DNA of 64,000 nt from Methyloterricola oryzae (lineage in GTDB: Bacteria; Pseudomonadota; Gammaproteobacteria; Methylococcales; Methylococcaceae): contig NZ_JYNS01000001.1 in assembly GCF_000934725.1 (NCBI RefSeq), forward strand, positions 124,001 to 188,000. Direction: 5' to 3'. The translations under genes and the position numbers were made by a program. This document shows, in pieces, positions 46,277 through 54,396 of the stretch. The stretch's first letter is position 1. Every line of letters starts with the position of its first letter. The notes under the pieces are model-generated. The model was not told the DNA's origin, did not search any database, and saw only the letters and a list, made by a program, of their open reading frames with translations.

Positions 46277-48304
46277 TCAGCGGCTTGAAGATGAAAGCAA
46301 TTTTGTAATGCGGTCGAACCGATAGTCCTCGACCCACTGGCGTAAAATCTGTGCGACATCGGCGGGCGCATCGCTCATGGCATGCAATGCCTCGCGCGCG
46401 GCGTCCGCGTCCAGGGTTTTAGCCGCCTGCAGCAGCTTATGCAACTGCTGGGAGGGAATCTGCGCAAGGTCCCCGGCTTCCAGGTCGCGGCTTGGTGCCA
46501 CAGCTCCGACGGCAGGCGTCGCAGCAGCAGGCGCATATCGGTATTGGACGCCGAGGAATTTACGCATGGTTGCAAAAGCGTCCTCGGCGGACATGGGCTT
46601 GATCAGGAAATCCGTGCAACAACCACTTGCCAGAACCTGATCCTGAGTGTCTTCATGAGCCGTGGCGCTGACGGCCACGATCGGCAGGCTTTCACATCCC
46701 GGAATGGCCCGAATCTGTGCGCAGGCCTCGATTCCGTTCATCACGGGCATGTGCACATCCATCCAGATGAAATGCGGGCGCCAGGTGGTGCAAAGGACCA
46801 GGGCGTCCCCGCCGTGCGCAGCGACCCGGACTTCGAAGCCGGCCCCCTGCAGAAGCTGGCTTAGCCACGTACGGCCATCCGCATCATCGTCGACCACCAG
46901 TACCCGCCAGTTCGGCTGTTCTTCCGACAGACCAACGATCTCGCCGATCCCGCAATCCCCGGCGGCAGGCGCCACGTCGCGCGCAAGCAAAGGCACCCGA
47001 AACGCGAAACGGCTACCCACCCCGACGCGGCTTTCCACCTGCAGCTCGCCGCCCATCAGGCGCACGTAATCACGGCTGATGGCGAGACCCAGACCGACCC
47101 CCTCACCCTGCTTCGACGCAAAATCGGTCTGGTAGAAGGATGTGAATACCTTTTCCCTTTCCGCCTCCGGTATCCCAATGCCTGTGTCCTCCACCGCGAA
47201 GCTGGCGTGCTGGCCATCCCAATCGACACGCAGCGTGACGCATCCCGCAATGGTGTACTTGATGCCATTGCTCAGGAGGTTGATCAAAACCTGCCGCAGA
47301 TGATGGCAGTCTCCCTCCACATGCGCGGGCAGTTCGGCCAAACACTCGCATGCTAGCTGGAGGCCTTTGGCCTGCGCCCGCCCCTGCACCATCTCCAGGA
47401 CCGTCTCCACCAGCGCCGCGAGACTGAAAGTCTCGGTCTTGAGCTGTAACTGCCCCGCCTCAATGCGACTGAGTTCCAGGATGTCATTGATCAGTTCCAG
47501 CAGATGCTGGCCGCTGTGCTGGATGGCCTGCAAGTTGGCGCGTTGTTTGGCGCCCAGCGTCGGCTCCCGCGCCAGCAATTGTGAAAATCCGAGAATCGCA
47601 TTCAGCGGGGTGCGCAGCTCGTGGCTCATATTGGCCAGGAAGCTGTTCTTGGCTCGGCTCGCGGCCTCGGCGGCTTCTCGCGCCGCGGCCAGCGAAAGAA
47701 TGGTTGCCTGCAGTTCGTCGTAAGCCTCCTTGAGCAGCCAGAATCCCTGAATGTCGTTTTTCAGCAAGGCGGCTGCGAAAGCGAAAAAGTTGGGCAGATA
47801 GGCCTGCATTTCCCGCGAGCTCATATGCAGATTCTCTATCTTGAGCACGCCTACCAGATCCTCCCCAACCGCCAGGGGGTAAATCCAGGTCCAAGCCCCT
47901 ACCATGGCCGAGGGGCGCATCTTGGCGCTCACTATATCGTGCTCGATTTGCAAAGGTTGCAGGTTGATGGCGGCCTCATCGACGCCAGGATCGTCAATAC
48001 CTTCCGGCTCGCAGCGATTGCCGTAAACATCCGCCCGATGCAGGACGCCCTTGATCCAGTAATACAGCAGCACATTGGTGCCGCCAATGGTGTCCGAAAC
48101 ACACTGAAGAAAGCCTTGAATCAGGTTGTCCAGCCCGGGCAGGTTACTCAGGCGGGTCATCAGGTGGTTGACCAGTTGCAGGTAGGCCTTGTCCGCCGCC
48201 AGGCGACGCAGCCGTTCGTTCAGCCGGGCCAGCTCACGTGCATCGCCCTCAAGACCGTTGCCGGGCGAATCGCCTGCTGTGGAGCCGTCATCCGCTCCAG
48301 GCAT
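46277..48304 (-). CDS. GAF-domain hybrid sensor histidine kinase
   Basis: A 675-residue soluble hybrid kinase. Order: an N-terminal coil (ARELARLNERLRRLAADKA), a GAF domain (residues about 45-185, with a CEPEGIDDPG insert), a HisKA domain with phospho-acceptor H228 (MSHELRTPLNAILGFSQLL), an ATPase domain (NGIKYTIAG and DTGIGIPEAEREKVF, then GVGLGLAISRDYVRLMGG), and a receiver with Asp in IWMDVHMPVMNGIEAC. A tail of about 90 residues is not a clear Hpt domain. There is no membrane helix, so the signal is cytoplasmic. Its start overlaps the end of the methyltransferase gene by 17 bases, which implies that the kinase is made together with the corrinoid/methyltransferase pair. Confidence 0.9.
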   Translation of the reverse strand: MPGADDGSTAGDSPGNGLEGDARELARLNERLRRLAADKAYLQLVNHLMTRLSNLPGLDNLIQGFLQCVSDTIGGTNVLLYYWIKGVLHRADVYGNRCEPEGIDDPGVDEAAINLQPLQIEHDIVSAKMRPSAMVGAWTWIYPLAVGEDLVGVLKIENLHMSSREMQAYLPNFFAFAAALLKNDIQGFWLLKEAYDELQATILSLAAAREAAEAASRAKNSFLANMSHELRTPLNAILGFSQLLAREPTLGAKQRANLQAIQHSGQHLLELINDILELSRIEAGQLQLKTETFSLAALVETVLEMVQGRAQAKGLQLACECLAELPAHVEGDCHHLRQVLINLLSNGIKYTIAGCVTLRVDWDGQHASFAVEDTGIGIPEAEREKVFTSFYQTDFASKQGEGVGLGLAISRDYVRLMGGELQVESRVGVGSRFAFRVPLLARDVAPAAGDCGIGEIVGLSEEQPNWRVLVVDDDADGRTWLSQLLQGAGFEVRVAAHGGDALVLCTTWRPHFIWMDVHMPVMNGIEACAQIRAIPGCESLPIVAVSATAHEDTQDQVLASGCCTDFLIKPMSAEDAFATMRKFLGVQYRYAPAAATPAVGAVAPSRDLEAGDLAQIPSQQLHKLLQAAKTLDADAAREALHAMSDAPADVAQILRQWVEDYRFDRITKLLSSSSR

Positions 48305-49331
48305 GCTCGAAGCTCCCGAACTCACGCGCCGCATCCAGCATGGCGTGGATGTTCTCCTCCGGAATCTGGTAAGGCATGAGAATGGTGCCAAACAGGAAGC
48401 GGCCGCCCGGCTTGCCGGCCGCGATCATCTCGCGAACCACCGCGCGGACCTCCGCCGGCGTCCAGCTCAGAAGCTTGATGTCATTGATCACGCCGCAGGT
48501 CAGCCCACGGCCTGCCACCAGGCGCTTGCCTTCCGCTATGTCATCCTCGGGCCCCAGGTAGAACGCACCCAGTCCGAGTTCCTTGATCACCTGGTCGATG
48601 ACCGGATTCATGCGCGCACCGCCGCAGTAGTAAACCACGTTGGCGGTTCCGCCTGGCTCAAGGTCCCGCTTCATCCAGGGCATCGACAATTCCTGAAAGT
48701 ACTTCTGGCCAAGAAAATAGGGCGAGCCGAAGGGATTGGAATACAGCAGCACATCCGCGCCAGCGGCGCGGTAGGCCGCTATCTCCTTGCGGAAGAATTC
48801 CGAGCACTTTTCCAGGAGCTCGTCGCGCACGTCCTCCGGCCCGGTCAGCAACAGCTCCAACCAGCGGTCCATACCCATGAGCAGCGCGGGCAAGGTCATG
48901 GAAGCCGTCAGATAGGCGCAGATGGGATACTTGCCGCCTGCCTCGGCGCGCAGGATGTTCAAGCACTTGGCGGTCTCCTCGAAGGCCGGGTGCGTCGCCA
49001 CATCCTCGGGAACTTCCAACCCGCTGACATCCTCGTAATTGTTGATCACGAAGTGCGCCACGTTAGGAGGGCCCTCATCGGAAAAAAGGATCTTGCGGCA
49101 ACCCAGCAATTCCGCCTCCTTGCCCACGTAGAACAAGCTCCAGACATTGTCGTGACCGTATTTTTCACGCAGCCGCAGTTGGCCCTCCGCGACGTACTCG
49201 CCCCTGGAATAATACTCGGCCATCGGTAGCCCCAGTTCGCGGGCACCCTGCTCCAGCATATTGCAAAAAATGGGAATGCGGTCGGCCGGCTCACCCTGGA
49301 TTGCGGCCTGCAAGCGTTGCAGAGCATTCAT
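48288..49331 (-). CDS. UroD-family corrinoid methyltransferase-like protein with degenerate zinc site
   Basis: A 347-residue protein of the uroporphyrinogen-decarboxylase superfamily, in the MtaA/MtbA/CmuA methyltransferase branch (start LQRLQAAIQGEPADRIPIFCN; end region TPAEVRAVVREMIAAGKPGGRFLFG). It is not HemE. In MtaA/MtbA, zinc is held by H-x-C and a later C. Here the first site reads Y234-Y-C236 (VVYYCGG), and the later Cys position reads GTILMPY (315-321). So two of the three ligands are missing and thiol activation by zinc is doubtful. Start and stop overlap both neighbours (ATGA with the corrinoid gene, 17 bases with the kinase), which is tight coupling. Confidence 0.85.
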   Translation of the reverse strand: MNALQRLQAAIQGEPADRIPIFCNMLEQGARELGLPMAEYYSRGEYVAEGQLRLREKYGHDNVWSLFYVGKEAELLGCRKILFSDEGPPNVAHFVINNYEDVSGLEVPEDVATHPAFEETAKCLNILRAEAGGKYPICAYLTASMTLPALLMGMDRWLELLLTGPEDVRDELLEKCSEFFRKEIAAYRAAGADVLLYSNPFGSPYFLGQKYFQELSMPWMKRDLEPGGTANVVYYCGGARMNPVIDQVIKELGLGAFYLGPEDDIAEGKRLVAGRGLTCGVINDIKLLSWTPAEVRAVVREMIAAGKPGGRFLFGTILMPYQIPEENIHAMLDAAREFGSFEHAWSG

Positions 49332-50017
49332 GACGGCTTGACCTCCCTGATAAGTTCGAGAATCACCCGCCCGGCGGTAATGCCGTCCTCCGCCCAGGCA
49401 TCCGCACCCACCTGCCTGAACAACTGCGGATCGAAACGGTATGGCGCCCCTCCAACCACGATGCGAACACGTTCTTCCAGTCCCCTCTCCTTGAGGAGCT
49501 GTCGCACTCGCACGCAACCTTGAGCGCTCCTGGCGGTGTGTACCATCATGGAGGAGATAGCGATTACCTGGGCCCCGTGCGCCTCGGCCTCATCGACAAA
49601 GCGCTCCGGCGGCACATTGATGCCCAGATCGACCACGTCCACCATCAGTGACTTGAGACACCCCACCACAATCCGCTTGCCCAGGGAATGCAGATCGCCC
49701 TGCGAGGTGCCGATGATCACGCGGCCCACTGTTTGAGGAGGCTGACTGAATTTGGCAAGCATCCTCTCGGTCACCTTGGTGGCGATCTGCGCGGTCATGA
49801 AGTGCTGCGCGAGGTTGGCGTCCGGATCGTGATTGATCTGCTCCATCATGGCCTCAAGCGCCGGAATGATGACCTTGAAGACGACGTCCTCCGGCGTCAG
49901 TCCCTGAGCCAACGCATCCTCGACCACCTGTAGCGCGCGCTCGCCATCGGTGTCATAGATGGCCTCGTTATAGGCTTTGACGATGGCGTGCCACGCTTCG
50001 ATATTCCGGTCGGACAT
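49328..50017 (-). CDS. Corrinoid (B12-binding) protein, MtaC/MtbC-like
   Basis: A 229-residue protein with an N-terminal helical cap (residues 1-90) and a C-terminal cobalamin-binding domain. The cobalt-ligand motif D108-x-H110-x-x-G113 (QGDLHSLGKRIV), the Ser-containing ISSMMVHTA and the VVGGAPYRF loop are complete, so it should bind a corrinoid with histidine as lower ligand. Such proteins shuttle a methyl group between two methyltransferases. Here only the UroD-type partner is present; no substrate-specific MtaB/MttB-type enzyme and no RamA-type activator is seen in the window. It lies 55 bases downstream of the HDOD/cNMP gene. Confidence 0.9.
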   Translation of the reverse strand: MSDRNIEAWHAIVKAYNEAIYDTDGERALQVVEDALAQGLTPEDVVFKVIIPALEAMMEQINHDPDANLAQHFMTAQIATKVTERMLAKFSQPPQTVGRVIIGTSQGDLHSLGKRIVVGCLKSLMVDVVDLGINVPPERFVDEAEAHGAQVIAISSMMVHTARSAQGCVRVRQLLKERGLEERVRIVVGGAPYRFDPQLFRQVGADAWAEDGITAGRVILELIREVKPS

Positions 50018-50072
50018 GGTTCAACCCCGTGTGTATGAGCGAACCGCAGCGGTCGCGGCTGGCTGGCAAGGC

Positions 50073-51524
50073 TCACGAGGCCAGCACTTTTGAGGTTTCG
50101 TCGATCTGGGCCTTGGATTTCTGCAACAAAGCCAGGGAGAACTCCGGCGTAAGCCTGGAACGCTTCAGCTTGCCGAATGAAGGCAATGCGACAATCGGCG
50201 GCAGGCTCCTCGCCCGCGGCTCTCCCAGATAGCTGTGCCAGACGGCTAGGCGCAGCAGATCGGGTAGGCCAAAGCTGTCGCCGGTATCGGCAAACCAGTC
50301 ATCGGCGAGCAGTGGCAAGTCCAGGTACTGCTCCGCGAAATCCCACTCGGTCAACACCATCTTGCCCACAGGCCCTGACAACAACGGGATCGCCGCCTCG
50401 ATTTCCTCAACGGTGTAACCGCCCTGAGGCAAATGATCCACGAAACTGAGAAAAGGAATCGCGCCGATGCGGTAGGTGAGCCCAGCCAGCAGTGCCTGAT
50501 CGGGCTCCACCTGTCCCAGTTCCTTGGCCAGCACCGAGGCCAGCACGGATACTTGCACGCTCTTGTGCCAGATCTGATTCATCAAGCGGTTGATCTGGGT
50601 ATTCTTGGAGCGGAATAATCCGCGCAGGCCGATGCTGACGACAAGATTCAGGGTCGCCTCCAAGCCGAGCCTGACCACTGCGCCATGGCAGGTGGCGATC
50701 CGCTGCGCCGCGAGATAAAGGGGCGAATTGGCCACCTGGATCAGCTTGGCTGTCGTGACCGGATCGATCTGCACGATCCGGGCGGCCTCTTCCAGATTGA
50801 TATCCTTGCTGCGCAAGGTTTCACGGAGCTTGAGCGCCACCGAGGGCAACGTCGGCAGCTTGACCTGACGGCTCTCGAAGGTCTGGCAGAATACGTAAAA
50901 CGCGCTGCTCCCCTTGAGGATAGGCGGCAGATCCATGGATTGGACGTCAATACCGCTAACATGGCGCTTTGCCGCTAATCCACTGGCCAGGGCCACGTCC
51001 CGGGGCAGACGCAGCACCTCCACCTGCGATTTCGCGATGCAGTCCGTCTGGTTCCGCTCGGCGCAGCCTAAAGGGAAACTGGCCTGCTCATCTTGCGCCT
51101 TCAGGGTCAGCGCGGCGCCCTCGCCGCTCACCAGCTCCACTTCCCCCTTCAACAGGTAGAACCCCCAGGGCAAGGCCTCATCACGCCGGAACAACAGGCT
51201 ACCCGCGGGAAATATAAGGCTGGGATGATCCGTCGCCAGGAGCGCGAGTTCCTCTTCGGACCAGAGGTTCAAAGGCTCAAACAGCTTGAGGATCTCCACC
51301 GGAGCGACGCTTCCGGCCACGGGCTCGGCAACAGATGCCGCCGAGACAGGGGTTTCCCTCGGCGGCGAAGGCGCAGGTTCCTGCTCCTTACGCTCCGGCA
51401 GTTCGGGCAACTCGGCCCGATCCGGCTCGACGCGTCTGCGGCTCCGCTTGTAGACATAGCGGGCAAGCAATCCCGCGGACACGCACAAGATGATCGTCGC
51501 AATCCAGAGTTCCACAGCATCCAT
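50073..51524 (-). CDS. Membrane protein with cNMP-binding-like and HDOD domains
   Basis: A 483-residue protein. It has an N-terminal membrane helix (LWIATIILCVSAGLLARYVY), a Pro/Glu-rich linker, a cyclic-nucleotide-binding-like domain (LKLFEPLNLWSEEELALLA, GSLLFRRDEALPWGFYLLKGEVELV), and a C-terminal HDOD domain (LPTLPSVALKLRETLRSKDINLEEAARIVQIDPVTTAKLIQVANSP). The nucleotide-binding domain lacks a clear phosphate-binding cassette, so ligand binding is uncertain. The start could also be GTG at 51554. It is divergent from the PAS kinase and leads the minus-strand signalling cluster. Confidence 0.85.
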   Translation of the reverse strand: MDAVELWIATIILCVSAGLLARYVYKRSRRRVEPDRAELPELPERKEQEPAPSPPRETPVSAASVAEPVAGSVAPVEILKLFEPLNLWSEEELALLATDHPSLIFPAGSLLFRRDEALPWGFYLLKGEVELVSGEGAALTLKAQDEQASFPLGCAERNQTDCIAKSQVEVLRLPRDVALASGLAAKRHVSGIDVQSMDLPPILKGSSAFYVFCQTFESRQVKLPTLPSVALKLRETLRSKDINLEEAARIVQIDPVTTAKLIQVANSPLYLAAQRIATCHGAVVRLGLEATLNLVVSIGLRGLFRSKNTQINRLMNQIWHKSVQVSVLASVLAKELGQVEPDQALLAGLTYRIGAIPFLSFVDHLPQGGYTVEEIEAAIPLLSGPVGKMVLTEWDFAEQYLDLPLLADDWFADTGDSFGLPDLLRLAVWHSYLGEPRARSLPPIVALPSFGKLKRSRLTPEFSLALLQKSKAQIDETSKVLAS

Positions 51525-51713
51525 CCAGCAGCAGCTATACAGCAGGATCTTCACCTACCGTGCTCATTCCGGCACCGCAGGCGCAGGCCATTTCTGTTAA
51601 TGCAGTTTAGCCCACCCTCGTTGAACGCTACGCCGAACCTGAACAGAGGCGTATCCGCGTGCTGCATTCAAGCTGGCCTATACTCAGCCGTATTGAGTGA
51701 TCGAGTCGATTTT

Positions 51714-53162
51714 ATGCCCCGTTCCTATCGTTACGCTCACCTGATTTCCAGTTTGTCTGCACTGGCGGGCCTGGCGTTTCCTGTGATTGGCTGCACCATG
51801 GAGATGCACTATCACGGCTTTCCGTTTTCTTTTGAGTCTGCAGTCGCCCTGCACCGGGAGTTTCTCAACCTATGGCTGTTGGATTCGGCCCCGCTTGTCA
51901 TGGGCCTGTATGGGTACTTTCTGGGCCGGGCCCTGGACAAGATTCACCTCGAGCTGGAAAACCGGACGGAGAGCGAACAACGACTGCGTTCCATCCTGAA
52001 CAACCTCAGCAGTGGTGTGCTCGTTATCAATGAATCGGGCGTAATTCAGAAATGCAATGCGGCTTTGTGCGCCATGTTTGGATTCGGTAACGACGAACTC
52101 ATCGCGCAGCATGTGAACGTGCTGATGCCGCCGGAAGTCGCCAGCTCACATGACCAGTATCTGAGACGCTTGAAGGAATCCGGTCGAAGTGACCTTTTTG
52201 GAAAGCGACGCGAATTGATGGCGCAGCGTCGCGACGGCAAGACCTTTCCCATCGAAATTGTGATTGGAGAGATGACATGCGCGGATGCGCGCTATTTCGT
52301 CGGCTCCATCACCGACATTACCCAGCGCAAGCAATTGGAGGCACAGCTGCATCAGGCTCAGCGCCTGGAATCCATCGGCCAGCTCGCGGCAGGCGTCGCT
52401 CACGAAATCAACACACCCATTCAGTACGTCGGGGACAACCTGCATGTCTTGCGGCAGAACTTCGAGGATCTCTCCGCGCTGATCGCGGAAATCCAACGTT
52501 GCGCCGAGTCGGTACCGGACGTGTGCAGGGAGCGCATGTTGGCCGCCGAGGAAAAATATGACCTGGCATTTATACTGGATGACACGCCCAAGGCCATCAG
52601 CCAGGCGATAGAAGGCACGGAGCGCGTTAGCCACATCGTCCGGGCGATGAAGGATTTCTCACATATCGACCGGGCAAAAGTTACCGCGGTCGATATCAAC
52701 GCCGCATTGCGCAACACGCTGACCATCGCTAAGAATGAATACAAGTATGTGGCCGATACCAAAACCCTGTTCGCTGAGCTACCGCTCGTGGAATGCTATG
52801 CGTCTGAATTGAACCAGGTATTCCTCAACCTCATCGTCAACGCGGCCCATGCCATCGCGGACAAAGGACCGGAACGCGGGTTGATCACGCTGGTCACGCA
52901 GAACACCGGCGGCTTTGCGCAGATCAGCATCAAGGACACCGGCACGGGCATACCCGAGGCAATTCAGGACCGGGTATTCGACCCCTTCTTCACTACCAAG
53001 GAGGTGGGTAAGGGCACCGGCCAGGGATTGCATATCGCCCATCAGGTCGTGGCCAAGCACGGCGGGCGGCTATGGTTCGAATCGGAGCCAGGCCAGGGCA
53101 CAACCTTCCACATCCAGATACCCTTGCAGTTGGAACAAAAGGCGGCAGCCGAACATGCCTGA
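51714..53162 (+). CDS. Membrane PAS sensor histidine kinase
   Basis: A 482-residue kinase. Two N-terminal membrane helices (LISSLSALAGLAFPVIGCTM, then SAPLVMGLYGYFLGRAL) bracket a short loop with MHYH. Then comes a PAS domain (LRSILNNLSSGVLVINESGVIQKCNAA, through FPIEIVIGEM) and a HisKA domain with His in GQLAAGVAHEINTPIQYVGDNL. It ends with an ATPase domain (NLIVNAAHAI, DTGTGIPEAIQDRVFDPFFTTKEVGKGTGQGL). The start at 51714 gives a normal N-terminus; longer in-frame readings run back through the spacer. Its stop overlaps the start of the REC-HDOD gene by eight bases. Confidence 0.9.
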   Translation: MPRSYRYAHLISSLSALAGLAFPVIGCTMEMHYHGFPFSFESAVALHREFLNLWLLDSAPLVMGLYGYFLGRALDKIHLELENRTESEQRLRSILNNLSSGVLVINESGVIQKCNAALCAMFGFGNDELIAQHVNVLMPPEVASSHDQYLRRLKESGRSDLFGKRRELMAQRRDGKTFPIEIVIGEMTCADARYFVGSITDITQRKQLEAQLHQAQRLESIGQLAAGVAHEINTPIQYVGDNLHVLRQNFEDLSALIAEIQRCAESVPDVCRERMLAAEEKYDLAFILDDTPKAISQAIEGTERVSHIVRAMKDFSHIDRAKVTAVDINAALRNTLTIAKNEYKYVADTKTLFAELPLVECYASELNQVFLNLIVNAAHAIADKGPERGLITLVTQNTGGFAQISIKDTGTGIPEAIQDRVFDPFFTTKEVGKGTGQGLHIAHQVVAKHGGRLWFESEPGQGTTFHIQIPLQLEQKAAAEHA

Positions 53163-54396
53163 AACGCCCCCCAAAAAACAGATCGTCTTCGTGGACGATG
53201 AGGAAAACGTGCTGTCCGGCATGCAGCGTGTCCTGCGCCGCCAGCGCACCGAATGGGACATGCACTTTGTCACCAGCGGCGAGGCCGCCTTGAAGATACT
53301 CGCCAGCCAGCCCGTGGACCTGCTCGTTACCGACATGAAGATGGCCGGGATGCAGGGCCACCAACTGCTGGAACACGTGATGCTGGATTATCCTTCCGTC
53401 GCACGCATCATCCTTAGTGGCCATGTGGAGGCCAGCGCCGCGACCCGCGTGGTGGAACTGGCCCACCAGTTCCTCACCAAGCCCTGCGATTCCGACACGC
53501 TATCGGCGGCCATCGTCCAGACCCTGAAAATCCGTGATTGCATCGAGAATCCGCGCATCCGCGCGGCGCTCGGCAATATCGGCAAGATTCCCGCGCTGCC
53601 TCGGGTCTACCAGGAGCTCAATGACGCGCTGCGCTCCGACTGCTGCGATGGCAAAACCATCGCCGCCATCATTGCCAAGGACATGTCCATCGCAGCCAAG
53701 CTGCTGCAAGTGGTCAACTCGTCGTTTTTCGGCTTGGGCCGGCGTGTCTCCAGCGTAAACGAGGCCGTAGCGTTGCTGGGCGTCAAGCAATTGCGCGCGC
53801 TGGTATTGAGCAGCTATGTATTCGAGTCCTTCTCTCCCGCCGTGAAGAACTTGCCTATCTCCATCGACAGCCTGTGGAACAGCTCGATCCAGACGGCCAA
53901 CCTGGCCCGCCGCATCACCCTGGCCCAGAACCTCGGCGACGACCGCCCCGACCAGGCGTACATGGGCGGCCTGTTGCACAATCTGGGGCTGCTGCTTTTC
54001 GTCACCCGCATGACCGACAAGTTCACCCAGGCGGTGCAGGCCATGACCGCGAACCCCTCGGCTTCCTTCGAGGACACGGAAAACCAGTTGCTCGGCACCA
54101 CCCATGCCGAAGCCGCGAGCTACGTCCTGGGCCTCTGGGCCCTGCCGCCGCGCATCGTGGAATCGGTTCTGCTGCAGCACCACCCCGGCGAACTCACCTA
54201 CCACGGTTTCTGCGGCGTAACGGCGGTGCATGCCGCGGTCGCCATCCTGGCCGAAAAGTCCGGTCCGCCCGAGCGATTCTTCGCGCACACGCTGGATATG
54301 GAATACCTGACGCGTATCGGTGTCAGCGAGAAAGTGGACCGCTGGCGGCAAATGGCGGACGATATCTTGGATCAAGGCAAGGGAGCTGCGGGATGA
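53155..54396 (+). CDS. Response regulator with HDOD output domain
   Basis: A 413-residue protein. The receiver (residues 8-125) has acidic residues in VFVDDEENVL, phospho-acceptor Asp in LLVTDMKMAGMQG and Lys in FLTKPCD. The rest is an HDOD domain (IPALPRVYQELNDALRSD, IAAIIAKDMSIAAKLLQVVNSSFFGLGRRV, MGGLLHNLGLLLF). Its start overlaps the kinase stop by eight bases and its stop overlaps the next start, so kinase, REC-HDOD and REC-HD-GYP form one tightly coupled relay. Confidence 0.92.
   Translation: MPETPPKKQIVFVDDEENVLSGMQRVLRRQRTEWDMHFVTSGEAALKILASQPVDLLVTDMKMAGMQGHQLLEHVMLDYPSVARIILSGHVEASAATRVVELAHQFLTKPCDSDTLSAAIVQTLKIRDCIENPRIRAALGNIGKIPALPRVYQELNDALRSDCCDGKTIAAIIAKDMSIAAKLLQVVNSSFFGLGRRVSSVNEAVALLGVKQLRALVLSSYVFESFSPAVKNLPISIDSLWNSSIQTANLARRITLAQNLGDDRPDQAYMGGLLHNLGLLLFVTRMTDKFTQAVQAMTANPSASFEDTENQLLGTTHAEAASYVLGLWALPPRIVESVLLQHHPGELTYHGFCGVTAVHAAVAILAEKSGPPERFFAHTLDMEYLTRIGVSEKVDRWRQMADDILDQGKGAAG

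Noticed and set aside
48288-49331. HemE (uroporphyrinogen decarboxylase of heme synthesis)
   Set aside because: Adjacent corrinoid gene and a C-terminal region of the MtaA/MtbA type; the HemE N-terminal active-site pattern is not seen.
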